Origin: Rapana venosa
Taxonomy: Eukaryota > Mollusca > Gastropoda > Neogastropoda > Muricidae
Direction of reading: 5' to 3'
Assembly (NCBI GenBank): GCA_028751875.1
Contig: CM054145.1
Coordinates: forward strand, 45,539,754-45,603,753
Length of the DNA stretch: 64,000 nt
A program made the translations under genes and the position numbers. The notes beneath the pieces are model-generated. The model was not told the origin of the DNA. It searched no databases and was given only the letters and a program-made list of their open reading frames with translations. Of this stretch, positions 10,435 to 24,633 are shown piece by piece; position 1 is the first letter of the stretch, and the number at the start of each line of letters is the position of its first letter.

Positions 10435-10775
10435 GTTTTATTTTTTGATATTGAGGATAATGGAATAAGCACTCATGTGCTTTTTTTAACGTCCAGACCT
10501 CATGTGTATGCGGTTTTGTAAATTTTGTCATCTCTTTCCACCAGCACACAACAGCCTACTCTTCCGAAAAGCAGAACAGGATTTAACGTGTGCGCAATAT
10601 GTTCTGCGCGTGTTTGCACACGAGGCCTCAGTTTTTAGTCTCATCAGAAGGACTTTTGGGGAGAGTGGAGTCTGCACTGATGTTAACTCCAGGGGAAAAA
10701 TCTCCTTGAATGGGATTTGAACCTGGGTCATCAGATAGCGAGCGCAATGTTCTAACCACTAGGCTATCCCCAGAG
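10435..10775 (-). mobile_element. tRNA-SINE family A, full-length copy
   Basis: One of the two best copies. On the minus strand it runs from a tRNA-like head with an A-box-like (tagcctagtggttagaac) and a B-box-like (acccaggttcaaatccc) element, through the conserved body, to the tail attccattatcctcaatatc. A (GA)n tract and a (TA)n tract lie next to the head side (10772-10820). Confidence 0.85.
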
Positions 10776-11089
10776 AGAGAGAGAGAGAGAGAGAGAGGCA
10801 CACACATATATATATATATTGTTGGTTTGGACCTCAGGTCTTTCCTCCTCTTCTCTGCATTCCTTCAGTGAGTCAGGTGCAGAGCACCTGGTCTTTCTGT
10901 GCTTGTAACTCTGCAGGAGGTCTGCCCATTAATTAACCTCAGCCAATGCATTCCCACTTCAGAGTAGCCCCCCTCCCCCTCCTTTGTTTTTTGTTTGTTT
11001 TCTTACAGGATGCATGCTAGGGTTTTTTGTTTCTATCTCTTTGGTTGGGTTGGGGTTTTTGTTGGGTTTTTTTTTGGGGGGGGGGCGTT
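10772..11089. other. GA/TA microsatellites, then no gene recognised
   Basis: (GA)n at about 10772-10797, (TA)n at about 10805-10820, and a T/G-rich stretch ending in a poly-G tract near 11080. No coding signal. Confidence 0.6.
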
Positions 11090-11210
11090 TGTCAGCTAGA
11101 TTTCTGAGGTTCTCCAAGGTGAAATTTTGCATATGCAACCTTTTTTACCTACCATAATGGTAGCTGTATTCCAACTATGGGGATGGTGTCTAAACATGAC
11201 ACATGTGTGC
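11090..11210 (-). mobile_element. SINE family B, 3' part
   Basis: Antisense blocks: ctagatttctgaggttctcc, ggtgaaattttgcatatgca, ctaccataatggtagctgta, ttccaactatggggatggtg. Confidence 0.75.
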
Positions 11211-11227
11211 ATGTGTTTAAAAAAAAA

Positions 11228-11410
11228 AAAATCATCTGTACCTACCAGCACAAAACGGCCTCCTCTTCCGAAAAGCAGAACAGGTTTTAACATGTACCCA
11301 AGATGTTCTGCATGTGTTTGCACACAGGACCTCAGTTAAGTCTCATCCAAAGGACTTTCAGAGGAGTGGAGTGAGCACTTGCGTTTAACTCCAGGGTAAA
11401 ATTCCCTAAA
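11228..11410 (-). mobile_element. tRNA-SINE family A fragment
   Basis: Antisense blocks: atcatctgtacctaccagca, tcttccgaaaagcagaacag, caagatgttctgcatgtgtt, cacacaggacctcagttaag, tctcatccaaaggactttca, ttaactccagggtaaaattc. A poly-C tract (about 11419-11437) follows. Confidence 0.8.
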
Positions 11411-11439
11411 ACAGATGCCCCCCCCCCCCCCCCCCCCAT

Positions 11440-11835
11440 GGTGGCTTAACCCTTTTTGTCCCACATAAAATTGAGCAATCTCATTCTCCAGACCAAGTAA
11501 ATCTCAAGCTGTCATTGCTGAAAGAGGGTAGGTCAGAAAAATATCCATTTAAATTTTGTTTCTCAATGGATTGTTGGACCACACCATTGACATGTGGCAC
11601 AGGAAGAACCAAGAGTAATCTGACTTCATATAAAAGGAAGTCAGCCACGCTAACTGAAACTATTCACCAAAAACAAAAGTTAATGTTCAGGACACGAGTC
11701 CCTCGTTCCGCAGCCTCTTGTTAACAACAATTAAGTCATGAGGGACTCCTGCCGCGGGAAGAAATGTGTTAATCCCAAGCCATCAAATCAACAGCACAAT
11801 GCTCTAATCACTAAGCTATTCTGCCCCTGTGCTAA
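11440..11835. other. no gene recognised
   Basis: Only the short tail 'ctctaatcactaagctattc' plus 'tgccccct'-like bases near 11800-11827 resembles a SINE head in antisense. Otherwise unremarkable. Confidence 0.4.
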
Positions 11836-12058
11836 GTATGCTTGTGGTTTTGTAACACACCTAACACTTGTGCAGGATATTAAACCTGCATATTTGATCT
11901 TCTGCTTGTGTATATACATGAAAAGAATGAAGGCACTGGCAGGTCTGCATTTCAGTTGACCTGTGTGATAAATACAAATCTCCACCCTTCATTTACCAGA
12001 TGCCATTGTGGAGATTTGGACCCATGATTTCATGAGCCCACAGGATTAAAGTCAAAGC
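11836..12058 (-). mobile_element. tRNA-SINE family B, head and middle
   Basis: Read on the minus strand: a tRNA-like segment (cctgtgggctcatgaaatca, tgggtccaaatctccacaat), then catctggtaaatgaagggtg, caggtcaactgaaatgcaga, cctgccagtgccttcattc and atgtatatacacaagcagaa. This follows the order of the full copy at 57945-58325. Confidence 0.75.
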
Positions 12059-12063
12059 CAGTC

Positions 12064-12170
12064 TTAACATCCCCAAAATGGGAATGCAGCCACCTCAATT
12101 GTGGGTAAATACGGTCACAAAATATCACCATGGGTAAACCTTGGAGTTCTAGCCAAGGAACAGGGAAAAC
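12064..12170 (+). mobile_element. SINE family B, 3' part
   Basis: Sense blocks: catccccaaaatgggaatgc, agccacctcaattgtgggta, aatacggtcacaaaatatca, ccatgggtaaaccttggagt, tctagccaaggaacag. It abuts the antisense head of the preceding copy, giving a back-to-back arrangement. Confidence 0.8.
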
Positions 12171-12409
12171 ACTTTTAACCACTTGGTTATAAATAATAGT
12201 ATCCTGGGTCAACAACAAAAAGTAGACAGTAATTAGCCTACCCAATATACTTTTTTTACAGTTCAATAACAGGAAACATCAAAACGCCAGAATGGTTCCT
12301 GTCTAGGTGGTAGTCTAGAAGTAATGCACCTGTCTACAAAGTGTATGGTTTAAGTCTTGCTTGATGCTCACTACATCATGTGTGCCTGCTGATCAGTTTT
12401 TTTCCCATT

Positions 12410-12735
12410 CCTCAGCTAGAGCTTTGAGGTTCACCAAAGGTGAGATTTTGCTTTTTCGCCCACCATGAAGGTAGCCGCATTCCAACTTTGGGGATGTATG
12501 CTAGGTATGTTCATGTTTTCATAATATACCACCGAATGCTGACATGAATTACAGGATCTTGATGTGCATGTTTGATCTTCTGCATGTGTATATACATAAA
12601 GGGAATAAAGGCGCAGGCAGGTCTACACTTGTTGACCTGAGGGATCGTAAAAAAACAACCCACCCTCTAATTCACAAGACACTGCTGAGATTTGAATCCA
12701 CGACTTCATGGGCCCATAAGATTGAAGATTAGCAC
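12410..12735 (-). mobile_element. tRNA-SINE family B, near full length
   Basis: Antisense copy: gagctttgaggttcacca, ccaccatgaaggtagccgca, ttccaactttggggatg, then agatttgaatccacgacttc and atgggcccataagattgaag near the 3' side. The cluster between 11836 and 12735 thus holds three family-B pieces. Confidence 0.8.
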
Positions 12736-12739
12736 CAGA

Positions 12740-13620
12740 TGTTAGCTGGCATACACTTGCCACAAATAGTAGAAAACAGGTCTTCATGCAGTATATATTG
12801 TGAGCAGGATGTTTCAAGTGCCTGCGTACATAAGACCTCCATCAAGTCTCAGGTGAGAGTTACGTAGATGAAAGGAATCAGAACAATACGATCTTATGGG
12901 AAAGCCTCTCTCAACCAACTAAAATGGCCGACTTGGGCTCAAACTGATGCTTATCTGATCATGAGCTCAATGTTCATACCAGTGTTTCATTCCAAGAAAG
13001 CATGCTGCTGGTTGGTGTGCGTGAGTATAAATTTGATATATGTTAATGCTATTACTTGTGGACGGTTGCATGCATGTAAATGATTTGAATACAAGTGCTT
13101 TGATTTTTTTGTTTCACAAGATTCAATGCTATATAAATTCCATGCATCATTATTATTGATTACACTGGTCTTTGGTGTCGAGAAGCTTTTCTTTCCAGTT
13201 TATAGAGTACATAGGTGTACACCTATAGAGTACACCTATGCTGGTTTTAGGTTCTTTAGCTTTGTACACAACTGAATCAAAAGTCAGTTGTCTTGTACTT
13301 TTGGGATGTTAAAAATTCTCTGCTTGTTTCCAAATATTTCAGGGTACAAGAATACTTTTCTTACCTCCCATTCTCAAAACAAAATGACACAGCTGAATTA
13401 ATAAAATAGCATCATCACCTGTTTGCATTTGTAAAAGGCTCTACCAGTTTCAAAACTGCTCATGGTATAATATAAGTAAAGGTTAATTTGTGCTTATACC
13501 AATTGTCAATAAAAGAAAATAGTTGACGCAAAGTAATCAAAAAGACGATGGAAATAATCATTCACGTAATGCTATGTTTCTGGGAAATATCACCAAGCAC
13601 TATTTCATTATAGCTGCTAT
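12740..13620. other. no gene; SINE C end fragment and short palindrome
   Basis: About 13108-13162 is a family-C 3' end in sense orientation (agattcaatgctatataaat, tccatgcatcattattattg). A perfect 16-bp palindrome ataggtgtacacctat lies at 13211-13226. The rest is AT-rich without coding signal. Confidence 0.55.
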
Positions 13621-13621
13621 C

Positions 13622-13720
13622 CCAGAAGGCAAAATGCAGCTACTGTAAGAGAGGACGGTCACATACCCAAAATCTCACCATCAGAGAATGAACTTTGGAG
13701 CTCTAGCTGAAAAACAACAA
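13622..13720 (+). mobile_element. SINE family B, 3' part
   Basis: Diverged sense copy: cagaaggcaaaatgcagcta, ggacggtcacatacccaaaa, tctcaccatcagagaatgaa, ctttggagctctagctgaa. It lies about 0.5 kb downstream of the FAU 3' end. Confidence 0.6.
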
Positions 13721-14246
13721 AATAAAATAATTATAACAGCTGCTAAAGTCCTCTGGAATGATATCTTGCCACTATATCTTAGTGAACTGCTTCCTAGACT
13801 TATATTTTTGGCATGTCACGGGCATTTAGGGACGTGGATGTTCCTGTTGGTACAAACTGAAAAAGTACAGGATGTTTTTGGATGTGATCTGCAAATATTG
13901 TCAGCTAGTTCAAAATTAATGAGCACCATAAAACTAGTCCGGTAACATTACAGGGTCTCACCTTGCAAGTACCCTAAGACTGGTATCTTCTCTTCGGGTA
14001 TAATGTGACTGTGAGAATGCAAAAAACCAAAGCAGCCAATGAGTGTGTAAGAATACCTTGCTGCAAAGAAATGAAAAGACATAACACAGTAGGCGAGATA
14101 CTACCACCTGGCACTAACAACAAAGACAAAAGGCAAGACAGAATCTCTGCACAGATATGACATCCAACAAAGTCAATCTAACATCACAACAACAACAACA
14201 ACAAAAGAAAACACCCCAGACATCACCATTTAACTTGACGTCATCA

Positions 14247-14252
14247 TTTATT
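14247..14252 (-). terminator. FAU: FAU poly(A) signal AATAAA
   Basis: On the minus strand the stop codon at 14277-14279 is followed about 25 bases later by AATAAA, then a GT-rich stretch. This predicts a very short 3' UTR of about 50 bases, as expected for a ribosomal protein gene. Confidence 0.8.
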
Positions 14253-14276
14253 TAGATCTTACAGACATCACAAAGT

Positions 14277-18004
<3,728 letters not shown>

Positions 18005-18012
18005 GATTCTTT

Positions 18013-18435
18013 CTGAAAATGAACAAAAAAGAAAAACATCATGTTATCACTTACAATAATCATGCAAACAATAAACACAAAAGTCAACACTGCAAAAAGC
18101 AAAGCTGTACCTGAACTAATACAACACTATGGGCTTCATGACTGCACACAGATCTTGATGAGAAAAATTGTACACACACACACTTACTCTGGTCATGTCA
18201 TTCTAGCAGTATGGACAAGACTACAGATCTCAATTTCAAATAAGAAAAGTCCAAGTATCATTTCCAGCAGGCAGGCTGAAACTGGTGAAGAAAGGGTGGA
18301 AAAGAAACAGCTATCATACTATTTTTATCTTCAGTACAAAGTACTGTGTGTAATTGAAAACCTAAAGGTCCAAAGGAAACATCTAAATTGTTGAGTGTCC
18401 AGTGTCCTGCAGTTGTCTTTTTTCTTTTTTTTAGT
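18013..18435. other. no gene recognised; probable FAU intron 1 start
   Basis: Directly upstream of FAU exon 2, whose acceptor is cattttcag. No coding signal on either strand. Confidence 0.45.
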
Positions 18436-18560
18436 TGCTCCCTAGCTTGAGCTCTGATGTTCACCATTTATGAGATTCTGCATAATAATATGCAGCCATT
18501 TCTCCCACCATCCAGGCAGCTGCATTCCAACTTTGGGGGTGTCTACTTATGACCGCACGA
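18436..18560 (-). mobile_element. SINE family B, 3' part
   Basis: Antisense blocks: agcttgagctctgatgttca, ccatttatgagattctgcat, ctcccaccatccaggcagct, gcattccaactttgggggtg. Confidence 0.7.
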
Positions 18561-18835
18561 GGTGGAGAAGCACACTGAACCAATGCCTCAAGTCAGGGGA
18601 AGAGAAGCCAATGAACACTAAAGTAAATGTAAAGAAAGGCCCACAGGAAGGAGTGCAACAACTCCAACAGACCAGAGATCACACACAAATGCGACCTTTG
18701 TGACTGGATTGTTTCTCATATAGATCTGTCTCTACAACCACAAGTGATGCTGCCACAATCACCGAATCGGACAGACACCGAGACAGGACAACCAGGATGT
18801 ACACCCATGATCATACTTGATCGACGGAGGCCTTA

Positions 18836-19030
18836 ATCTCTTCCTATCGGCACACAATGGCCTACTCTTCTAAAAGGCGGAATGGGTGTTAATGTGTGTG
18901 CAAGGTGCTTTGCATACTGATACATTTGAACACTAGACCTCATTTATATGGTCTCATCCACTGGACTTTCAGGGAGTAAAATTGGCACTGATATTATTTT
19001 CAGCTGAAAATCTCCTCAAATGGGCATGTT
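18836..19030 (-). mobile_element. tRNA-SINE family A fragment
   Basis: Antisense blocks: tcctatcggcacacaatggc, ctactcttctaaaaggcgga, gtgcaaggtgctttgcatac, atggtctcatccactggact. Strongly diverged. Confidence 0.65.
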
Positions 19031-19044
19031 TACACACTTCAAGG

Positions 19045-19400
19045 TTGTAACCCATTAAAATAAAGTATAAACTTTCAGCTTTCTATTTGTTATCATTAAT
19101 AATCTTTTGGTGGTTGTAAGAGCGAGCCCTCGCAATATTTCTACAACACTGAAATTTCACAGATCTGCCAATTTTTGCCATTTTTCGCCTTTTTGGCTTC
19201 GCACTACATTTATACCTCCACTCATACAATAAAATGAGAACAATGTAATGAAAGATCAATCAATTCTCTTTATTCACATATGCATAAAAATCATAATGAT
19301 GCAGTAGAAGTCAACTTAGAAGCGTTTGAAGACAGTACAACTGAATCACATTTTCCTAGAGTGCATGGTAGAGTTGCGCGGTGCTGCCACTACCTACATT
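19045..19400. repeat. direct-repeat block, copy 1
   Basis: Matches 24005-24375 in order and orientation: tctatttgttatcattaata, agagcgagccctcgcaatat, ttctacaacactgaaatttc, tcgcctttttggcttcgcac, tacatttatacctccactca, gaacaatgtaatgaaagatc, tttattcacatatgcataaa, gcagtagaagtcaacttaga, gcgtttgaagacagta. On the minus strand tgaataaagagaatt supplies an AATAAA signal, so the block may be the 3' end of the transposon-like genes lying upstream on the minus strand. Confidence 0.85.
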
Positions 19401-19424
19401 CATTGGTGACTCAAACCCGTGTCA

Positions 19425-19800
19425 GAGGGCCGCTAAAACCAAGTGGTTAAGACCGTTCAACTTCAATCCCATAGATCTATGACAATGATGAAGTCGTGGC
19501 TTTGAATCTTGGCGGCGTCTGGTGAATTAAGGAATTTTTACAATCTCCCAGGTCAAATTCAAGTACAGACCTGCCAATGCTTTAAATTCCCTTCATTTAT
19601 AACACGTGCAGAAGATCAGTGTAAAAGATCCCGTCATTCATGTCAGCATTCAGTGGGTTATGGAAACACAACATACCACGCATACATCCCCAATGTCGGA
19701 ATGCCGCTACCTTGGTGGTAGACAAAAGCAGCAGCAAAGCCAGCATACACAAAATCTCACCACTGATGAATCTTGGAGCTCTAGCCAAGGAATAATGATA
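19425..19800 (+). mobile_element. tRNA-SINE family B, full-length copy
   Basis: Runs in order from the tRNA-like head (aaccaagtggttaagaccgt, cttcaatcccatagatctat, gctttgaatcttggcggcgt) through tctcccaggtcaaattcaag, cattcatgtcagcattcagt and gggttatggaaacacaacat to the 3' part (gtcggaatgccgctacct, aaaatctcaccactgatgaa, ggagctctagccaaggaata). Confidence 0.85.
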
Positions 19801-21934
19801 ATTTAAACAAATAAAATAAAATAATTAATCCACTCTACAAACATCACATTGTGAATTCAATGTTTTAACTACTTTAGTACCTCGCCCCCCCAATTCTGAT
19901 CAGTCAGATCATTCATAATTAATATTCAGCACAAAATTTTGCATTCACTGATTCAGTAGCTATCTAGACTACAGTGCTTTGATCATATTTCCTGTGAGAA
20001 AATCCCCTCAACAAGACTTGAACCAACACTGAGACACACCCAAACCACAAATCTGACGTACTCTATCCACTGGGCAATCTTCTCATGATCTACAATACTA
20101 CATCATCTAGACTTGAGAGTACTGGTTGAGACTGAAATCTGGCCGCCAGTAAAGCCAAGGTAGGACTACACGTGTATGAAGACATATAAGACCTATTTAC
20201 AACACAAGGATGGTTGGGTTATGGTACTGTCCATAAATTGGATATTTATAACTCTGCTTAGACTCCAAATCCAACGCAAATAAATTCCAAAGTAACTGAC
20301 GTGTCATTCAGAAAAAAAAAATTACAATACTTGAGTGTAAAAAAAAAAAAGATTCAAGTACTCGGAAGTAGTTTTTTGTTATTAACTCTAACAGGATTTT
20401 GCAATACAAAGTCACTTACCTATTCAAAACAATGAAAAGGTCAAACTTGACAAAATTTTAGATTTAGATGCTTTTTGGACCAGTGTAACTGACGTGTCAA
20501 AAAATGTTAACCATTTTTTCACTCATCCAGTTCCAACTTCGTTTCCTCTGAATTGGCTACAGTTGCAAAATAACAATTTTTTTATTTCAAAAGTAAGATG
20601 TTTCTTGTGTATTTTAGATAATAACTAAAGAAATCCAGTAGATTTTTCTACAGAAAAAAAATCAGTGTAACTGACATTAGGTAGCGGCAGCAAAATTTTT
20701 TTATTTAGTTATGGCTTATATTTTTGCTTTAGAAGTAAAGATCTTATCAAAAGAAACATAACACAAAAAAAAGTAAGCTGATATCTTAAATAGTTTTCGA
20801 GATATAGCCTTTTGAATTTTGACCCTACCGTGAAGTGCACAAAAATTGTATAATTGGCCGATTTTGACTCATCATATTTCTTGCAAATAAAAAGGCACAC
20901 ACTCAAAACATCAAATTACCTCTTTTATTTACCACAGAGAATAAGAAAACAAAAAATGAAAAGAATCTGTTAGGTAAAAAAAAAAAATTATGGAGCACCA
21001 AAAATGGGAAAAACCCATTTTACAAATTTTCGAAATTTCACAATGTACCATGTTTGGGACCCATCATTTTCAAGATTTTTCTATCATTTCTCTTGAAATT
21101 GTTTGTATGTATTCCTGTATATATACAGATTATAGCTATTTTTTTTTGGAATGGTAGGGTCATCCCTTTAGCAGCTATTTTACCTCAAAGTTGGAGAAAA
21201 GGCCAAAATGACCAGTGCGGAAGGCTCATTTTAGGAAAATTACAAAAATAGTCATAACTTTTGAATGAATGAACCAATTTACTTCAAATTTGGAGATAAT
21301 ATTATTTATATTGTATTCTATAGGTTGACATTATTTGATTAAAAATATTGTAAAGGGGAAGAAAAAAATTGGTTTACATGTGTTATGTGACCATAATTTA
21401 TGATGAAAATGATGTGACCCGACAGGAACCTGCAACAATTCTGGACTACATGGAATCAAAGTTACTTTTAGATAAAAACACTTTGTTTGAATTCATTTCC
21501 CTGCAAAATGACACTGTTTTTGGCATTATTTTGTCTGTATATTGTAGGTGCATGCATGTGCACATGCGTGCGTGCGTGTGTGTGTGTGTGCTTGCTTGCT
21601 TTAAACCATAAGGGAAAAACCCAGCAAAACCAAGAATTGAAAAAAAAAATAAACAAAAAATGTCTCTGAAGTCATAGTATGGCTGCCTATTTTGAGGTTC
21701 TTAAAACAGTAATATACACAAACACCCAGTGTGTACTTGAATCATAATCTCACTGTGATTCCCAGGTGAGGAACAAGCAACAACAACAAATAATAACTAA
21801 AACACAAAACAAACACAGAACATTCTGTGTGACCCCCAGCTGGTGAACAATTAACAGCCAAAAATAACAAAAGCACAAAACAAACACATAAGTCCCATTT
21901 TAAAGACTGGTAGTAGGACTGATGAGGCACATTA
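19801..21934. other. no gene; AT-rich, repeated 'gtgtaactgac' motif
   Basis: A 2.1-kb AT-rich stretch between two copies of family B or transposon-like sequence. The phrase 'gtgtaactgac' occurs near 20480 and 20662, and related forms occur near 24390 and 26470, close to the two transposon-like gene copies. A short GT tract lies near 21575-21590. Probably noncoding sequence of the same mobile element. Confidence 0.4.
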
Positions 21935-22685
21935 TTAATTATTTTGCAACCAGTTTTTGAATGCCTCATATCTTCCTTTCAAGTCTGTTGGCTGTTCAAC
22001 AACAAAGATGCATCCAGATGATAATGATGGTGCAAGATTCCAAGATCCAGCAACAATAACTCTAGAAGAGATTGTGTAAATCTCAGGATGTCTTGACCAT
22101 CTAAACATACTGTCTCCTCTAATCAGTACACTGGTTTTTCCATGAAGTTGATGTTTGCTTTGGTCTCATCCATTATTTTGATGACTTCACAGATGTAAAA
22201 GTCATCATCATAATAGATAGCAACTATTTCCCCAAAAATTTTGAAAGTTGCCAAATTCGTAGCAAACATCATCCTTTCCAGATCCCAGGTTCTGAATTTG
22301 TTAGTTTGTTGAGCCACTGGTGCAAGCTTGAAAAAGATCAGTTTTCTTTTGTTCTAAATTTTTCCAGCTCAAGGATAAGTCCATTGCAGGGTTGAGAACA
22401 TCGACAATCAAATGAGTAATCTCTCAAATTAGATGGAGTTAGCCCAATCTCCTTAGAAGATTGCCCTACATCTTCATCAAAAACATGGACTTCAGTCTGC
22501 AGGAACCGTCGAATATCAGATTCTGAAAGTGTTGACAGATTTATTCTTTCTGCTGCTCTTGCACTGCTCTCTATCATAGTCTTTATTCTGTGCTCTGGGG
22601 CTCCACCACACAATTTATGCAAAAGTGTTTCAGTTTCAGCCCTTGAACAAAAAATGCTTTTTCAGATCAGCATAAGTATCATCCT
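21935..22685 (-). pseudogene. transposon-like multi-copy protein, copy 1 (C-terminal part)
   Basis: Minus-strand exon-like segment beginning after an acceptor (tttacatttcag, 22686). Frame pieces: DDTYADLKKHFLF; frameshift near 22650; ETETLLHKLCGG, RRFLQTEVHVFDEDVGQSSK and DYSFDCRCSQPCNGLI; frameshift near 22330; FGEIVAIYYDDDFYICEVIK and NINFMEKP; frameshift near 22130; FRWSRHPEIYTISSRVIVAG, ending EAFKNWLQNN and TAA. The last third (aYYDDDFYI...NFM...FRWSRHPEIY) has the same plan as the end of copy 2 at 24634-26150 and as a family of uncharacterised repeated proteins I associate with mobile elements in invertebrate genomes. The function is unknown. Three frameshifts indicate decay or sequence error. 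Confidence 0.55.
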
Positions 22686-22754
22686 CTGAAATGTAAAAAA
22701 TAATGCACACTATATAATATAATGCAGTATGAGTATGTGAACTGAATGACAAAG

Positions 22755-22772
22755 TGTGTGTGTGTGTGTTCG
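22755..22772. repeat. short (GT)n tract
   Basis: GT repeat followed by cgcgcatgc. Confidence 0.8.
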
Positions 22773-22958
22773 CGCATGCTGCATGTAGGTAGACTAGTTT
22801 CAGTAGTCTGGTAACTAATCACCAGACTACTGAATCTACTGTAGATACTAAGACTGAATAAGAAAATGAATTGTGTTTTGAGGTGTTTTTTTTTTTTAAG
22901 TCTTTTTTATTTAAAGGTACTGTCATTCTTTTTGTGTATTTTATTTATAATGCAACTA

Positions 22959-23310
22959 TTTCTAAGCCACTTAGTTTGACTTACCTTTTATATTTACTAT
23001 CAGTATCATTGAATCAATGATTCATCAGTCTGAACTGTCTTAATATTATCACACACACACATGCAGTAACGCACGCGCACGTTTCTAAGCCGCATACACT
23101 TTATCTTTACTTTCATTGAATCAATGATTCATTGGTCTGAACTGTCTTAATATTATCACACACACATGCACACACAGTGACGCACGCACACGTTTCTAAG
23201 CCGCTTCCATTGAATCAATGATTCATCAGTCTGAACTGTGTCTTAAATTAATAATGATATATCACACACACGCACATGTGCGTGCGCGCACGCACGCACG
23301 CACACACACA
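22959..23310. repeat. three diverged tandem units of about 95-120 bp with palindrome
   Basis: Each unit has tttctaagcc, cattgaatcaatgattcat, cagtctgaactgt, cttaa and a CA/GC-rich end (cacgcacac). The inverted core gaatca-a-tgattc sits at 23011-23023, 23118-23130 and 23212-23224. Confidence 0.85.
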
Positions 23311-23712
23311 CATTCTGATCGGATCGCAAAGTTCGCAGCAGACGACTTTTCCTGAATTACGTGGAGTTACTTCCCGTAGTAGTGATACCAGGTACAGAAA
23401 AAAAATAATTTAAAATACTAAATGTAATTAGGCTTATGTAAAAAAAATTAGATAAGTACTAAAGGCATTATTCTAGCCATCGCAATGCATTTTGAATTGT
23501 ATACTTATGAGAAGACACTTAAATTTTGATCTAAGTGGTAGTGACCGTGACACGCTGTGTAATTCAACCGGTTTCGCATGACTCGCAAACTGTTCGCACC
23601 ACTTCAAATCAAAATCAAAACAAAATAATCATAAAACAAGCATCAAACTAATTGGATTCGATGCAGAAATGACTTAGTAATTGATTGTATAAGTCTATAA
23701 GGGATTAGTTAC

Positions 23713-23773
23713 CGAGTTGTGGCCGCAGTTTCGTCAAATTCGACGCATCGGTTTGCACATCGCCCGAAGCCAT
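23713..23773 (-). CDS. candidate first coding exon, MASGDV...
   Basis: On the minus strand an ATG at 23773 opens MASGDVQTDASNLTKLRPQL plus one base, ending at a donor (CTCG then gtaact). A CCAAT-type box (CCGATTGGCC) lies about 30 bases upstream and the local sequence is relatively rich in CpG. Spliced to the acceptor at 22686 it continues in frame into copy 1 (L-E-D-D-T-Y-A-D). Spliced to FAU exon 2 (acceptor before 18012) it also stays in frame (L-E-R-I, then the FUBI start Met). Both joins are inference. I do not recognise the 20-residue peptide. Confidence 0.45.
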
Positions 23774-23797
23774 TGCTCTAAACTCGCTCTGGGTCAA

Positions 23798-23812
23798 ACT
23801 GGCCAATCGGAG
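23798..23812 (-). promoter_or_regulatory. CCAAT-box-like promoter element
   Basis: The plus-strand ggccaatcgg (23801-23810) lies just upstream of the minus-strand candidate first exon, with an AT stretch (TTTTAAAAC on the minus strand) before it. The GC-rich surroundings contrast with the AT-rich flanks. Confidence 0.35.
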
Positions 23813-24004
23813 GGGTTTTAAAAAGTGACGCGCCTACTCCCTGAAGCCCCTTGTGCCTAAAGATGGTTGTATTCGTGTAGCTGATTGGCTAAGCTTTCGA
23901 TTGCTACCCCGCATGCTTGGCTTTGTTCAAAGGAAGATATCCAAGTATTTATTTGAAATTTTTAATTGCATTTTTCGATTACGTAATTTTTATCGCTTTA
24001 AGTC

Positions 24005-24375
24005 TATGATACATCAATATAAAGTGCAAACTTTCATCTTTCTATTCGTTATCATTAATAATGATTTGGTTGCTGCAAGAGCGAGCCGCGGCGATATTTC
24101 TACAACACTTGAATTTCACGTATCGCGGAGAACTGCCATTTTGGGCCATTTTTCGCCTTTTTCGCGATTTTCGGCTTCGCGCTACATTCATACCTCCACT
24201 CATACAATAAAAACAGAACAATGTAATGAAAGATCAATCTTTTCTCTTTATTCTCATATGCATAAAAATCATAATGGTGCAGTAGAAGTCGAGTTAGAAG
24301 TGTTTGAAGACAGTAACTGAATCACATTTTGCTAAGGTGCGTGGTAGAAATGCGCAGTGCTGCCGCTACCTACTG
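24005..24375. repeat. direct-repeat block, copy 2
   Basis: The second copy of 19045-19400, richer in CpG (agagcgagccgcggcgatat, tttttcgcgattttcggctt) and therefore probably less decayed. It ends 260 bases before the stop codon of the minus-strand transposon-like gene copy 2. Its minus-strand AATAAA (about 24247) could serve as that gene's poly(A) signal. Confidence 0.85.
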
Positions 24376-24633
24376 ACATGGCACATGAGTGTAACTGACA
24401 TGGCATGTACGCATTCCAGACATGACTTCCACTACAAATCAGTCAAAATCTCTATCATATTTCTATCAAATCAGGACAAGTGTTTACAACAAGTGTTTAC
24501 AAAGTAGTTGTATACATTATAATGGATGTTTTTCCTGCAAAATACTCCCAGTAACTGAATTAGAAGATTCTTTTACACTTACATTTACAGTCTTTTACTT
24601 TTTTCAGTTTTGCCAACTGATGATGAATTTCTG

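Noticed and set aside
13688..13945. 85-codon ORF beginning in a SINE B fragment
   Set aside because: Starts within the SINE and runs into AT-rich sequence; no protein similarity seen.
18041..18394. 117-codon plus-strand ORF upstream of FAU exon 2
   Set aside because: Composition like surrounding noncoding sequence, with no recognisable motif.
22959..23310. Possible CRISPR-like array
   Set aside because: Only three diverged units in a eukaryotic genome, with no constant repeat and no unique spacers.
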